Source: Ligustrum vulgare
Taxonomy: Eukaryota; Streptophyta; Magnoliopsida; Lamiales; Oleaceae
Assembly (NCBI GenBank): GCA_963555705.1
Contig: OY743187.1
Location: 8,632,133 to 8,696,132, forward strand
Length of the DNA: 64,000 nt
Direction: 5' to 3'
Made by a program: the position numbers and the translations under genes. Below, piece after piece: positions 1-10,904 of the stretch; position 1 is the first letter of the stretch; every line of letters starts with the position of its first letter. A model generated the notes under the pieces. It ran no database searches. It was not told where the DNA came from and saw nothing but the letters and a program-made list of their open reading frames with translations.

Positions 1-1978
1 CACTTGACGCATTCTTATTGGAGGATGTTTTGTCCACCATAAGCAACGAAGCAATTTCGAATTCGATAAATCCTCAGTACTGTGGTAAGGATGGCCGTTT
101 TAACGATGTAGTTGGAATCCTAAAGGTGTTGTAGAAGGACAGAAATGGAAAACACTGTGTTCGGCTACAATAAAAATGGTTTATAACCATTTGCACACAA
201 AACAAAGCTCACTCACGCGATAGACAACCATATCAAATTCAAAGACAAGCTACTGTTGAAGATTATCTGGCAAGATAATTGATGTCCAAAATAAAACTAG
301 TGCATGAACTCTTAGACTTTTCAACTCTCATTGATGTCCAAAATAAAACTAGTGCATGAACTCTTGACTTTTCAACTCTCTAGAAAAAATTGTGAAAGTA
401 TATCAATGAATTTTAAATTGACCAGTTTGCATCGTTATTAGGATTTCATGCAAAAATTGATTCAACACTCTCAACGTTGTCAGAGACTGAGATATGGGTC
501 ACCTGATGCGAAATGGTTGGCGATTTTAGAATGTGGTTTATATCCAACAAGGTCACAACTGAGATATGAATGAAATTCTCTCTCAGGATACAATAGAGAC
601 GTTTGATTCAAATTATGACTATTTGATCAAATCAAGAAGACAATACTCTATGAAATATCTGATGATGCCAAAATAAAGAGAGACGTATAGAAAGATTGAC
701 TTTATTTCTTGAATGTGTTTTGCAAATGAGAATTCGCCTAGAATTTATAGAGATGGGGGTAGCCATTCGAATATATGTGTCCCTTGAAATGAATGAATGT
801 ATTTGTTGAAAGAAACTTTCAAAAAGAATAGATGTATTGGTTGGAGAACAACAATATACCTATTCAAATAATTTTGAAAATTATTTACCTATCACATCAA
901 CTTTAAAATCAATGATCCAAAAATTTTTGGCCACCCAAGGTGACTTTCAAGGAATGTAACATTATTGGAGCAAACATTGTACGCACAAAATGACTGAATT
1001 TCAATAAGCATAACAAATCAGTTGGAGGAAAATATTTTCCTTTTCCATTTTATTTTCCCACCTCATAGTAAAGAAAATATTTTGCATGAAATTGAGCAAA
1101 ATATGTATTAGAAACTTGTACATAAAAAACATTTTCCATGAAATTTTTTTCACTCAAACAAGAAATATAGAAAATATTTTATTTGATTTGACATTTTTCA
1201 TGAAAAAACTGACGTATCAAACACGTGTTATAAGTTAGGTGAAAGACAAATTAAGTTGGCATTTTAGCAAGCTGATGTAACATTCAATTAGTTTTTATTT
1301 TTGGTTCCAATCATACACACGCAGAGTCATACACAATTAGAATATGTTTTGTAATGTGAAAAGTTTTAATTTTTGTGTTTTTTTTTATATTTTTTGATAG
1401 ATGTGTCGTTTAAAAATATTTGAAAAGTCAATAATTGTGAACTTGACTAAGAATGGATAATTGAGATTGAGTTTGAAAAGTTGTGATGAAAATTTTTCCA
1501 TTAACAAACAAGCTATTTTGATTTTTTTGAAACCATTACACAGTAACACGTCCTTTTCTCTCTCTTCATGAATTCTTAACCACCACCATTAACGGCCGTC
1601 CTCTTCTCTCACCGGAACAATGATGTAATCACCATTTCCCCCATCAATTCACGTTTCCATGATCAGTAGAAGATATTTTAAAGTGAGCTTTTGGGGCAAT
1701 ATAACGTACGGTTCCTGAATAGACGTTGAAAAAGTTCAGTTGGATGAGGATTCAATTGGTCCTATTTAAAATTGGCCGTCTTCTTTTATATGTATATATG
1801 TATATGTATATATACCGTCCTTGGCTTCTGAACATTCGTTTTATTGTCTCTACGATAAGATTTAGCTAATCTATTTCGGATGCTCGCTAGATATATTTAT
1901 ATATTACATGGTTCATGAACATTTTAATTCATGCATCTAAAATAATGGTACATCAAGATTCTAATTCATATATTTAGA
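1..1978. other. AT-rich intergenic DNA, no gene recognised
   Basis: No open frame of gene-like length or recognisable domain was found on either strand. The only clear structure is a tandem duplication of about 51 bases at 279-381. The stretch 1560-1640 is richer in C and G but encodes nothing I can identify. Confidence 0.5.
279..381. repeat. Two-copy tandem duplication, unit about 51 bp
   Basis: Two adjacent near-identical copies start with TTGATGTCCAAAATAAAAC at 279 and 331. They differ by a one-base indel (cttagactt versus cttgactt). This is a simple local duplication. Confidence 0.85.
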
Positions 1979-2472
1979 CAGGGGCGGGGCCCACTGGGGC
2001 ACGTGCCCCAGTAGAAATCTGAGTTTTTTTTTTTCCCTTTCCCTTAAAACCAGAACTTCTGGTTCAAAAACAAAGAAACGTCCCAAGGCAGCAGTGCATT
2101 GGTGTTCAACCGGTTAGTGTGACTCACAATTGTATTGGTATTGAGAATTTGATTGTTGTTTTATTTGATTTTTTTTTCTTGTTTGGAATTTGACCATTTG
2201 GGCTTTCAGAATTTGAGATTTTAGGACTACCATGTGTTTACAATTATTTATTTGTATCGGTTATATTGAGAAGGATGTAATTGACAATATTGACAATGAT
2301 ATAATTATGGAACGTTATCAAAATATGAAAATGCATAGAGAACAGTTGTAATAAAATTTCAATAACTTTTTCATTTTTTGGTCTTCTTCCTTAAAAAAAA
2401 AATTTCGGGGGATCGGCAAAAGCAAAAGTTCATTTGTGTCCCAGTAATATAAATGATCTACGTCCGCCACTG
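1979..2472. mobile_element. Short non-autonomous hAT-type DNA transposon
   Basis: The element begins CAGGGGCGGGGC, and its right end, read on the other strand, begins CAGTGGCGGACG, giving imperfect terminal inverted repeats. It is flanked by a perfect 8-bp duplication TATTTAGA at 1971-1978 and 2473-2480. An 8-bp duplication with CAG..GGCGG ends is the hAT signature. At 494 bp it has no transposase reading frame, so it must be mobilised in trans. Confidence 0.88.
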
Positions 2473-2757
2473 TATTTAGAATTATGGTTCATGAATTATG
2501 TTATTCATGCAAGCCATTATTGATTTTAAAGAGTTTATTTGAAGAAATATCTTTTTAATAGTAATATTTAGGAGAATATGTGGTTAAAAAGTAAGAAATT
2601 TTTTATGAGTTTTTTCTTGTAATAATATTTTATCTACAAATGTGTGATTGAAAAGAAAAAGAGAAAATGTGTTTTGCTTATAATGAGAGCCAAACGTGGC
2701 CTACGTTGAATTTATTAAGGTACTTTGTATACGCATCTTTAAGGTTGAAACTTTTTC

Positions 2758-2766
2758 CTATAAATA
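2758..2766 (+). promoter_or_regulatory. Probable TATA box of the WSD1-like gene
   Basis: CTATAAATA lies about 130 bases upstream of the ATG at 2893. This spacing allows a 5' leader of roughly 100 bases. No transcript start can be read directly from sequence. Confidence 0.5.
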
Positions 2767-2892
2767 AATGTCCCAACAATATTGTTATTTCAATCATCAT
2801 ACAATCAATATAGAAGAAATTTGATTTCGACAATTTTCTCTATTCTCATTTGTCAAGAACACACTTTTATTTGACACAATATCCAAGACAGT

Positions 2893-5875
2893 ATGGAGTT
2901 TGAACAGAAAGAAGCACTAGAGCCAATGAGTCCTAATTCGCAATACATGAAGAGCTCAGCATTATCACTATATATTTTAGGTGTTATGGAACTAGAAGTT
3001 CCAATCAATGAGTCCATTGTCATGCTATTCCTCCAAGACTTATTCATGCCCATAAATCATCGGTTTTCCTCAATCATGGTGAGTTGTATGATGTTCATCG
3101 ATTTATTTTTTATTTTTTAAGGGCGAGACATGACCGTGTCCAAATGTGATTGCATGTTATAACTAGTGTTCGGGAACAAACTTAACTTTGTTCGATAGCT
3201 TTGTAGCAATTATAAATTTGTTTTTTATGTCTTTGATGTAAAATATGTGGTTAAAAAGTAGAGGGGGAAAATGTTTGTTGTAGTGATTTGAGAAATTGTA
3301 TTGTTTATACAGCACTTATTTGATTCGCTTTAAAATTTTCTCTTTTTTTATACAGTACTCAATCTAATCATTCATTAAAAGTCAAACTCACAATATTTGA
3401 TTTTTTGAATCAAATCTCAACCATTCATTCTCCTAAAAATCATTATTCATTTCAAAAAGTTCATTTTAAGCCCATGTTTGGCCTCCATTTTTTCACAACA
3501 AAATTTATTCAACACTCAATCTCAACCATCTATTTTAGTCAAGCCTACTATTTTTTACTTTTCAAACATTTTTTAACCATACATTCTCCTAAAAATACTA
3601 TTCATAACCACAATTTTTTTTTTCAAAATAGTGGGGGCCAAACACATACTAAACAATATCAAACACACACAAATTGTAACGATTGCATTAAAGAACAGAG
3701 ACTAAATGTTTCATTGTAATCCCGTGACAAACATTTTTAAGACGGTATGCTTTCTTTCGTCTAATAACTAGTTATCAAAAGCATTGAGACTATAATATTT
3801 GTATCTAGGTGTATGCCAAAAGGTTATGCATAATCAAGAAGTGATTTTTTTTTGTATCCAAGCAGGTTTCCAATAAGAGAGGAGCAAAGATATGGAAAAG
3901 GGTGGAGGTAAATCTAAAAGATCATGTAAATGTACCAGTTCTTCCCAGTGGCTTGTCAACTGATTATTACGATGAATGTTTTAATGAGTATTTATCAAAA
4001 CTATGGGAGCCACTTCCAGAAAATATATAGACCTTTGTGGGAAGTTCACATATTTGACTACCCAACAAACCATGCAGCTGGGAATCTGATATTCAAACTT
4101 CACCATTCCATTGGAGATGGCTATTCTATAATGGGAGCCCTTCTGTCTTGTCTACAAAGACTTGACAATCCTTCTATGCCATTAACATTCCCTTCGCGCC
4201 AGTCAAACACGAAGACTAATCGTCAGAGCCATGATTTTCTCAGGCAAATGAACCAGGTTTTTTCGGGGTTGATTAACACTGCATACGATTTCGGATTTAA
4301 TCTCTTGAAAAGCAGTTTGATTGCAGACGATAAATCGCCTATTAGATCCGGCGGGCATGCAGTTGAGACTGGACCATTTTCTATAACTACAATTACCCTT
4401 TCACTTGAACACGTCAAGCAAATCAAGAACAAGCTTCAAGTGGCAAGTTCTTGATCAGGCTTCTTTTCCTTTCTTGTTTCCTCGTTTTCTTACTCACTTT
4501 TCTCATTTTTTATGCTTGTGTAAGTTCACTCATTTAAGAAGTGCATTTATTCCACAGACGATTAACGACGTGATTACTGGGCTAATCATGTTTGGAACAA
4601 GATTGTACATGCAAAGACAGAATCAAGATTCAAGCAAAGCCAACTGCACAGCACTTGTACTACTCAACACTAGGGCCATTGGAGGTTACAAGTCAGTGAG
4701 TGAGATGACCAAACCTAATGCAAAAATGCCATGGGGTAATCGTATTGCATTCTTACACGTTCCTATTCCCAATTTGACTGCCTCTGAGTTCAACAATCCA
4801 CTCAAATTTGTTCACAAAGCCCGCCAAATGATCAAGAGGCAAAGAAATTCTGCATCAGTTTATCTGAAGAATCAGTTTCTTGACGCCATCACAAAATTTA
4901 GAGGTCCTGAGGTATGTTTTTATGTTGATTTTTTTACATGAAACAGCTTATTTCATCTCATGTTTTACCAGAGTATGCTAGTTAATTTAATATTTCTGGG
5001 TTTTAATTTTATAGTTTCCTAGGAACAAGAGTTCGTTAGTAAAATATAATAAAACAGATAAGATAGAATCGGTCACCAATTTCTCAAAAAAAATAATCGC
5101 TAATGGAATCTTGAGGAATACAGCAGTTTTTTATCTATTTTTATTTTTGTATACTCATTTTTTCCCCCACTAATTTGATGTTAAATAGTGCTTCACGAAG
5201 TCAATAATTTCTTCTTAACCTCAGCTAGAAAAATTCACTTATTTCATAAAATTCTTCTGGTTGCAGTAATCCAGAAACTAATATAGCATATTTTTCACTC
5301 CATATTATAATTAACCTCTTAAATAAAACCTTCAGAATAATTACTGTCCTTATAAATAATTCGGGTTTGATGCAACAGGCAACTGGCCGACACATGTACG
5401 GCACATTAAATAATTCAAGCCTGATGATATCAAATATGATTGGTCCTGTGGAACAAATGGCTTTAGCTAATATCCCAATTAAAGGATTGTACTTCACAGT
5501 GCCCGGAGTACCGCAGGTATTGTATTTTTAGCTTATAATTGTAAAATTAGATTCTGTTTCAGCTCTCAGATATAAACATCCCAATTCTCGAACGAGATTA
5601 ATTGATTATAGTCTCTTCGAGACATGCCTGACAGAGGTTTTTTTTTTTTTTTTAATGATGCATATATAGTTTTATATCTCTACATTGAATTGATTGGTTC
5701 TTCATAACACGTGAATGGTGAATTATATATGCAGAGTCTTCAAGTAACAATAGTGAGTTATATGGAAAAGCTGAGAATTGTCCTGTCGGTGGAGAAAGGT
5801 TTCATCGATCCAAATAAGTTCAAGTCATGCATTGAGTATGCCTTTGAGGCAATTTCTAAAGCAGCACTAGACTGA
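2893..5875 (+). CDS. WSD1-like O-acyltransferase (wax ester synthase/DGAT), five exons, one frameshift
   Basis: By family, this enzyme joins fatty alcohols or diacylglycerol to acyl-CoA, making wax esters or triacylglycerol, usually at the ER. I read exons 2893-3078, 3866-4442, 4558-4911, 5379-5516 and 5735-5875. They encode about 463 residues, close to the family's usual 460-490. The acyltransferase motif HHSIGDG lies at 4101-4121 (about residues 140-146), inside FKLHHSIGDGYSIMGALL. SNMIGPVEQMALAN in exon 4 is typical of the C-terminal domain. All exon junctions are phase 0. Exon 2 carries four extra bases, ATAT at 4025-4028, between PEN and RPLWEV; they create a TAG at 4028-4030 and shift the frame. 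Everything downstream is open and conserved. Intron 2 appears to start with GC (4443), not GT. The locus is a recent pseudogene, a natural null allele, or carries a sequencing error at an AT-dinucleotide run. Family assignment is secure; function is uncertain. Confidence 0.88.
3466..3655. mobile_element. MITE-like element in intron 1 of the WSD1-like gene
   Basis: The left end reads TTAAGCCCATGTTTGGCCTCC. The right end, on the opposite strand, reads TTTAGTATGTGTTTGGCCCCC, giving imperfect inverted repeats about 190 bases apart. GTTTGGCC ends are common in small plant DNA transposons. I could not fix a target duplication, so the superfamily is open. Confidence 0.5.
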
Positions 5876-7034
5876 AGCCCAAACTGTGTATTATATTAAT
5901 ATAGTCTTAAAGTTCGTAAATTTCTGCTTTGTTTTAATTTCATTTAAAATTTGGTTGGATATTAATATTGGGATTAGTTTACGAAATAATTTAATGTAGT
6001 ATCTTTTGAATCTTTTCAGTATTAGTGCGATGAGAAATCTATGTCAGTTTTATCCACTTTCTCCATGCCCTCTATCGAAATGTCTAAAAGGAATTTATTC
6101 CTTAATCCCTTGTTTGATCTTGCAAGAAAAAATAACGAAGTTTAATAAATTGTGTAATGGGAGCAATAGTATTTTAGACTACTGGTTTGGCACATGTGCG
6201 ATGCACGTGTCGTAATTTTGTTGGGTATATAATAGCGTGCAAATGTTCTGTTGAAAGCTAGATTTTCATTTTTGTGTGGACTGGGTTAGAAAAGAATTTG
6301 ATCGTTATTGAAAGACCCTAAAAGGTAATATAGAAGAAATTTCAAATTAAATCACAGTGATATATTTTAAATGTAGTATACTTGTGCTTGTGAAGAAAAT
6401 GATACATTTTAATTTTAATTTTATGTGTAATCCCAAATACACGATTTTTTTTAAACAAACATCAAATTAGCATACAACAAAATGCAAGAAAAAAAGAAGA
6501 AAATGAAATAAATATGATTTACTGAAATTAGATTGTATGTATTGAAAGTAATACCTTCGAAGTAGGATCCGGAAAAAGATATAAAGATCCAGTCTTCAAA
6601 CCAAAAACAGAAAGCAATCTAGCACAAAAATAAAATAAAATAATAATAATCACATTAATTAAAAAATGAAACTAAAACACAGAAAAAAGATATATTATGT
6701 CCCTAACGGGAGAGTGTCTTTGCTAATAGAACTAATTTGAACGTAAATTCTAAAACGGTAAATACAAAGAAAACACATTTGTTCATCCCAAAAAAAGTCA
6801 GTGGATCATCAACCTCCGGTTGAAATCAAAACGGAAAGTTACTCGTTCAAAATTACATCATATAACAAAACCTTAACATATGTACGCAAGGGGGTAAAAA
6901 CGGTAAAATAAATAATTTATATACGCGTTAGATGTATTTAAGCTTTTATTTTTTTAAGACACTTTATGTATCTTTGATCTTAAATTGGAAGAGTATAAAC
7001 AGAACAAAATGTATTTGAAATGAAAGGTCACAAA
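5876..7034. other. Intergenic AT-rich DNA downstream of the WSD1-like gene
   Basis: The first few hundred bases should hold the 3' untranslated region of the upstream gene. No further coding signal or intact transposon was recognised. Stretches near 6530-6620 and 7375-7460 resemble each other weakly and may be old copies of one repeat. Confidence 0.4.

Positions 7035-7106
<72 letters not shown>
7035..7106. repeat. (AAT)24 microsatellite
   Basis: Twenty-four uninterrupted AAT units. The long open frames across it, which read as runs of Asn, Ile or Leu, are artefacts of the repeat. It should be highly length-polymorphic. Confidence 0.97.
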
Positions 7107-7107
<1 letters not shown>

Positions 7108-7589
7108 TTATGTATCTCAAAGTTGAGATAAATCTCAATCCAATTAACACTTTTCCATTGAAAAATGAAGGGGTGACTTGTACATGTGCACATGGACCTC
7201 CCCATTCTCCAATAAATTGTGTCAATTGAGTTGAAATTGATCTGAACCTTGAAATAATTAGCATTACTAAAAATATATATATAACAAGAAATGAAAAGGT
7301 AAAATATCAATTTTACAAGTATCTAATTAGTGTACATAAAAAATAAAGATAAAAAATTAATAAATATGTTTTGATGAAATTAGATTGTAAGTGTTTAAAA
7401 AACTACTTTAAAGTAGAATTCGCAAAAGGTCTAATTATCAAGTATTCCAAACGAAACAAAAAACAATAGAAGTTATAGTTAAAAATAAAATAAAAAAATA
7501 AAAAAATATATTTATCAAACTACTTTTGAAGTAGGATTCTTAAACGTTCTATTAAAAAAGTAATAAAAAAATCTCATTGATAAAAAATG
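7107..7589. other. AT-rich DNA, nothing recognised
   Basis: No open frame of note and no clear repeat ends were found between the microsatellite and the start of the X element LTR. Confidence 0.4.
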
Positions 7590-7676
7590 TGATGTGTTCC
7601 TGACCCTCGACAATCGGAGTCATAGCAGGCTTGACGGGAAAATTTAAATATTCAAGCAAAAACAAGAATTCAACAG

Positions 7677-10600
7677 TGTAGCGCCCCGAGTTCCGTATAC
7701 CCGATTCACTACGTCATTTTCTGTCTAAATTTTTCGAATAATATTTTTGCGGAAGAAATAGTTGAAATTCATTTTTTGCAACATTAAATAAACTGTAATG
7801 GCCGATAAAATTGAAAACATTTATGAAACCATTTGAAATAGTAAATCGAACCATTAATTTTGTAAAGAAATTGACAATGTCATAATTTCTCAAATAAATG
7901 AACTTCTCTAAATTATTCGATTGTTTGGAAAAATACGGAAATCATTAACGTCAAACTTTCAACCGTTTAACGATTATTGCCACCATCATTCATCGCTCGC
8001 CACCGTCTCCGATATCTGCAAAACTGTTAAAAAATAGGGTGAGTATTTCATGGGGGAAATACTCAGTAGACTCATCGCAAATTAATTTAATTTATAAGAT
8101 GATTAAACACATAAATCCCGGCTCTTTATAAAACTCATATTGTGCATTACAGCACGGGACATATTTTGCAAATCATAGGCTCTTTGAAAATAGCTTTTTG
8201 AAAACAGCTCTTTGAAAACCATATACTTATAAAAACATTTTAATTATGCCAAGCATAATTTCTTTTGAAAGTATAACATAAGATAGGATTGAAATCCTCA
8301 TAAACATAAGGAGACACAAGAACTTTACCGAACTTAGGTGGCAAGAATTCTTATGCAGTAAAATCATAATAACAGTAATATCACAGTAAGATCATAATAA
8401 CAGTAAGTATACCAAAACATAATTCATGAAATTCATAGGGATCATTTCCATCATAACATAAGATAGGATCGAAATCCTCATAAACATATGCGACAGGAAT
8501 TTTACCGAACTTAGGTGGTAAATCCTCATAAACATATGGAAAGACAGGAATTTTACCGAACTTAGGTGGTAAATCCTCATAAACTTATGGAGACACAAGA
8601 ATTTTACCGAACTTAGGTGGTAAGAATTCTTATGTGCATAGCAATGATCCAAAACATATAAAACATTATCGTAAAAACATAGGGTATACTTACTTTTCAT
8701 AAAAACATAAGGTATATTTACCTTTCATAAAACATACTTAATTTTCTTGAAAATTGACTTTCACAAGTCACATGACATTTATATGAAATCATAATTTAAA
8801 TCAATTAATAAGTGCGAGTCTACCTCAAATCCGACGAGTGCAAAGTTGAGCGGGAATGACTTCAATTTCTTTAAATTCTCCGTACGCTTCATCTTAGCCA
8901 ATAAGTCACTTTAGTATATCGAATATATAGTTCAAAATGATAAATTATAATTTTGAGGACTAAAATTGATGTTTTGAAAGTTGAGGGACTAAAATGAATA
9001 CTTTTGAAAGTTCAGGGACTAAAATAGATACTTTGAAAGTTGAGGGACTAAAATGTAAATCTTTTTAAAACTTGGGCTTAAAAGTAAATCAGCAGGGATT
9101 GAAATAATAGATTTTAAAAATGAAGGGCTGATTAAGACTCATTTAAAACTTAAGGGCTGAAATTAAAAAGATTTAAAGCTGAAAGGACTGAATTGAAACA
9201 AATTAAAACTTCAGGACTAAAGTTGCAAATTTCCGAAATCAAAATAATAAAATCATTTTTCTCTTTCATTTCACGATCTGAAGGAATAAGAGAGAGAGAG
9301 GTAGGTTGCGGCGAAACCAGTCTTCAACCGAGGATTTTCCGGTGCAACGCCGGCGGGTTACCGGCGCAATGTCGTCGCCGGTATCGGCAAGAAGCGGTCA
9401 GAGAGTGGTTAAGGTTTTTGAGCGGATTGAGTGCGAAATCAGAGATAAAACGAGGCTTGGGTTCAGATTTAGGGTTGCGATTTGGGTCTGAAATTCCGGC
9501 GAAGGGAGCGGCGATTGAGGTAAGTAACTGGGCTTGGTTTATTTCTTGGTTTTGGTGTTGATTCGAGGTGAATCCAAGGCTCAAAATCTGATCTTGGTTG
9601 CGATTTCCGGTGACAAATCCGGTTACTGGCGGCGGTCGAAGGTAAGTATTTGGGCTATTTGATTTGGATGATTGTGGGTTGATTTGTTTCAAAACCGAAG
9701 TCTGGGATTGGATTGAAGCTGCTATTGTGATGATTCTGACTGCAGGGTTGATGGGTTGCGATGGTGGCCGTGACTGAGTACTGCAGTGGTTCAATGGTGA
9801 AGTGGTTATGTAATTGGGGTGATGCAGCCAATGTTTTGGATTGTGATGTTGCAGAGAAGCTGGTGAATTTGATCTGAATGAGGCTGTACTGATGATGCTG
9901 GTTGGTGTAGTGTGGTTCATTGGTGATTGGTAGTGTCGTTGCAGTTGATTGGTCTTGAAGTTGCTGGAGATGGATTGAATTGGACGAAATGGCTGTTGGG
10001 TGATTGATGATTCAATTTGGTGTTGAATGGCAGTGGCGGATTGATATAGATTCATTGGTGATGATGAGAAATGGCGAGGTGGTGGTCTGAATTGATTGTA
10101 GGCTGGAACCTGGTTAGTGGTTATGGTGTTGTAGGTGGTGATTATGATGAGGCTGATGATTTACAGAGGATGGTGATAGCTGGTGTTAATTATAGGGGTT
10201 TGATCATAGTGGTGGTTTGTTGATAATGGAGGAAAAAGGGAAAAAATAATTGAGTGGAAACATCATGAGAATGATTTATTCTATTTTATGTTATTGGAAA
10301 TGGGGTTGGCCGATGATGATGATAAAGAGAGGTAGGGAAATGTGAGTTGTGCAATGTGATGTGGAAAGAAAAGCAACTTGTGAGGTTGGCCGTGAGTTGG
10401 AGTTGTAGTTGATGATAATGATGGTGTTGGAGAATATTAGATGTAAAGGTGGAGAAAAATATAAAACGACGGGTGTGATTAGATTTAGGTTAAATAGGCT
10501 TAATTTAGGATACTTAACTAAAATTGAACTAACTTTGATCAAGAAGCGTATTTGAAACAGATATGTTTTTGGACTGAAAATAAATTTGAAAATAAATAAA

Positions 10601-10904
10601 TAATGAGATAAAAATTGAATTACGTATTTGGACTTGAAATAATTTAAATAAGGAAAATTGAGATTATTTTAATAAATTTGGAATTCAAATGATTTTGAAA
10701 ATAATACTTTGAATAAATAATTAAAATAACATAATTTTAGAAATTCGGACATTTAATTTAAAATCGAACAAATTCGATATTTCTTGACTTGGCTAGACGA
10801 ATCCGTCGCGGCGTTAACTTCAAAACAATAGGTGAAATAGTAGCGACACAATTTTCTAAATATTAAAATAATTATTTATTGCATAAAAATTCTGGGTCGC
10901 TACA
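7677..10904 (-). repeat. Element Y, left LTR (3' LTR in element orientation)
   Basis: 3228 bp, starting TGTAGCGCCCC and ending GGTCGCTACA on the plus strand. It contains a four-unit direct repeat of about 55 bases (8290-8640), a set of repeats around GAGGGACTAAAAT (8945-9060), and a GC-richer block with CCGGCG motifs (9300-9660). Long open frames inside it, including 243 codons at 9324-10055, are low-complexity and I do not call them genes. Confidence 0.93.

Noticed and set aside
3930..4028. Start of a separate protein at the ATG 3930 in the WSD1-like locus
   Set aside because: The stretch 3930-4028 is open in this frame only by chance. The conserved protein (KDHVNVP, NEYLSK) reads in the other frame until the ATAT insertion.
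6954..7310. Frames rich in Asn, Ile or Leu across 7035-7106
   Set aside because: Products of the (AAT)24 microsatellite with no flanking conserved protein sequence.
8392..8700. 102-codon frame with a repeating HLSSVKFLS phrase (also 14309-14617)
   Set aside because: A translation of the 55-base direct repeats of the LTR; the periodicity is in the DNA.
9324..10055. 243-codon minus-strand frame in the Y LTR, repeated at 15241-15972
   Set aside because: It lies wholly inside the LTR, is low in complexity (Ser, Gln, Asn, Pro, His), has no domain, and is duplicated only because the LTR is.
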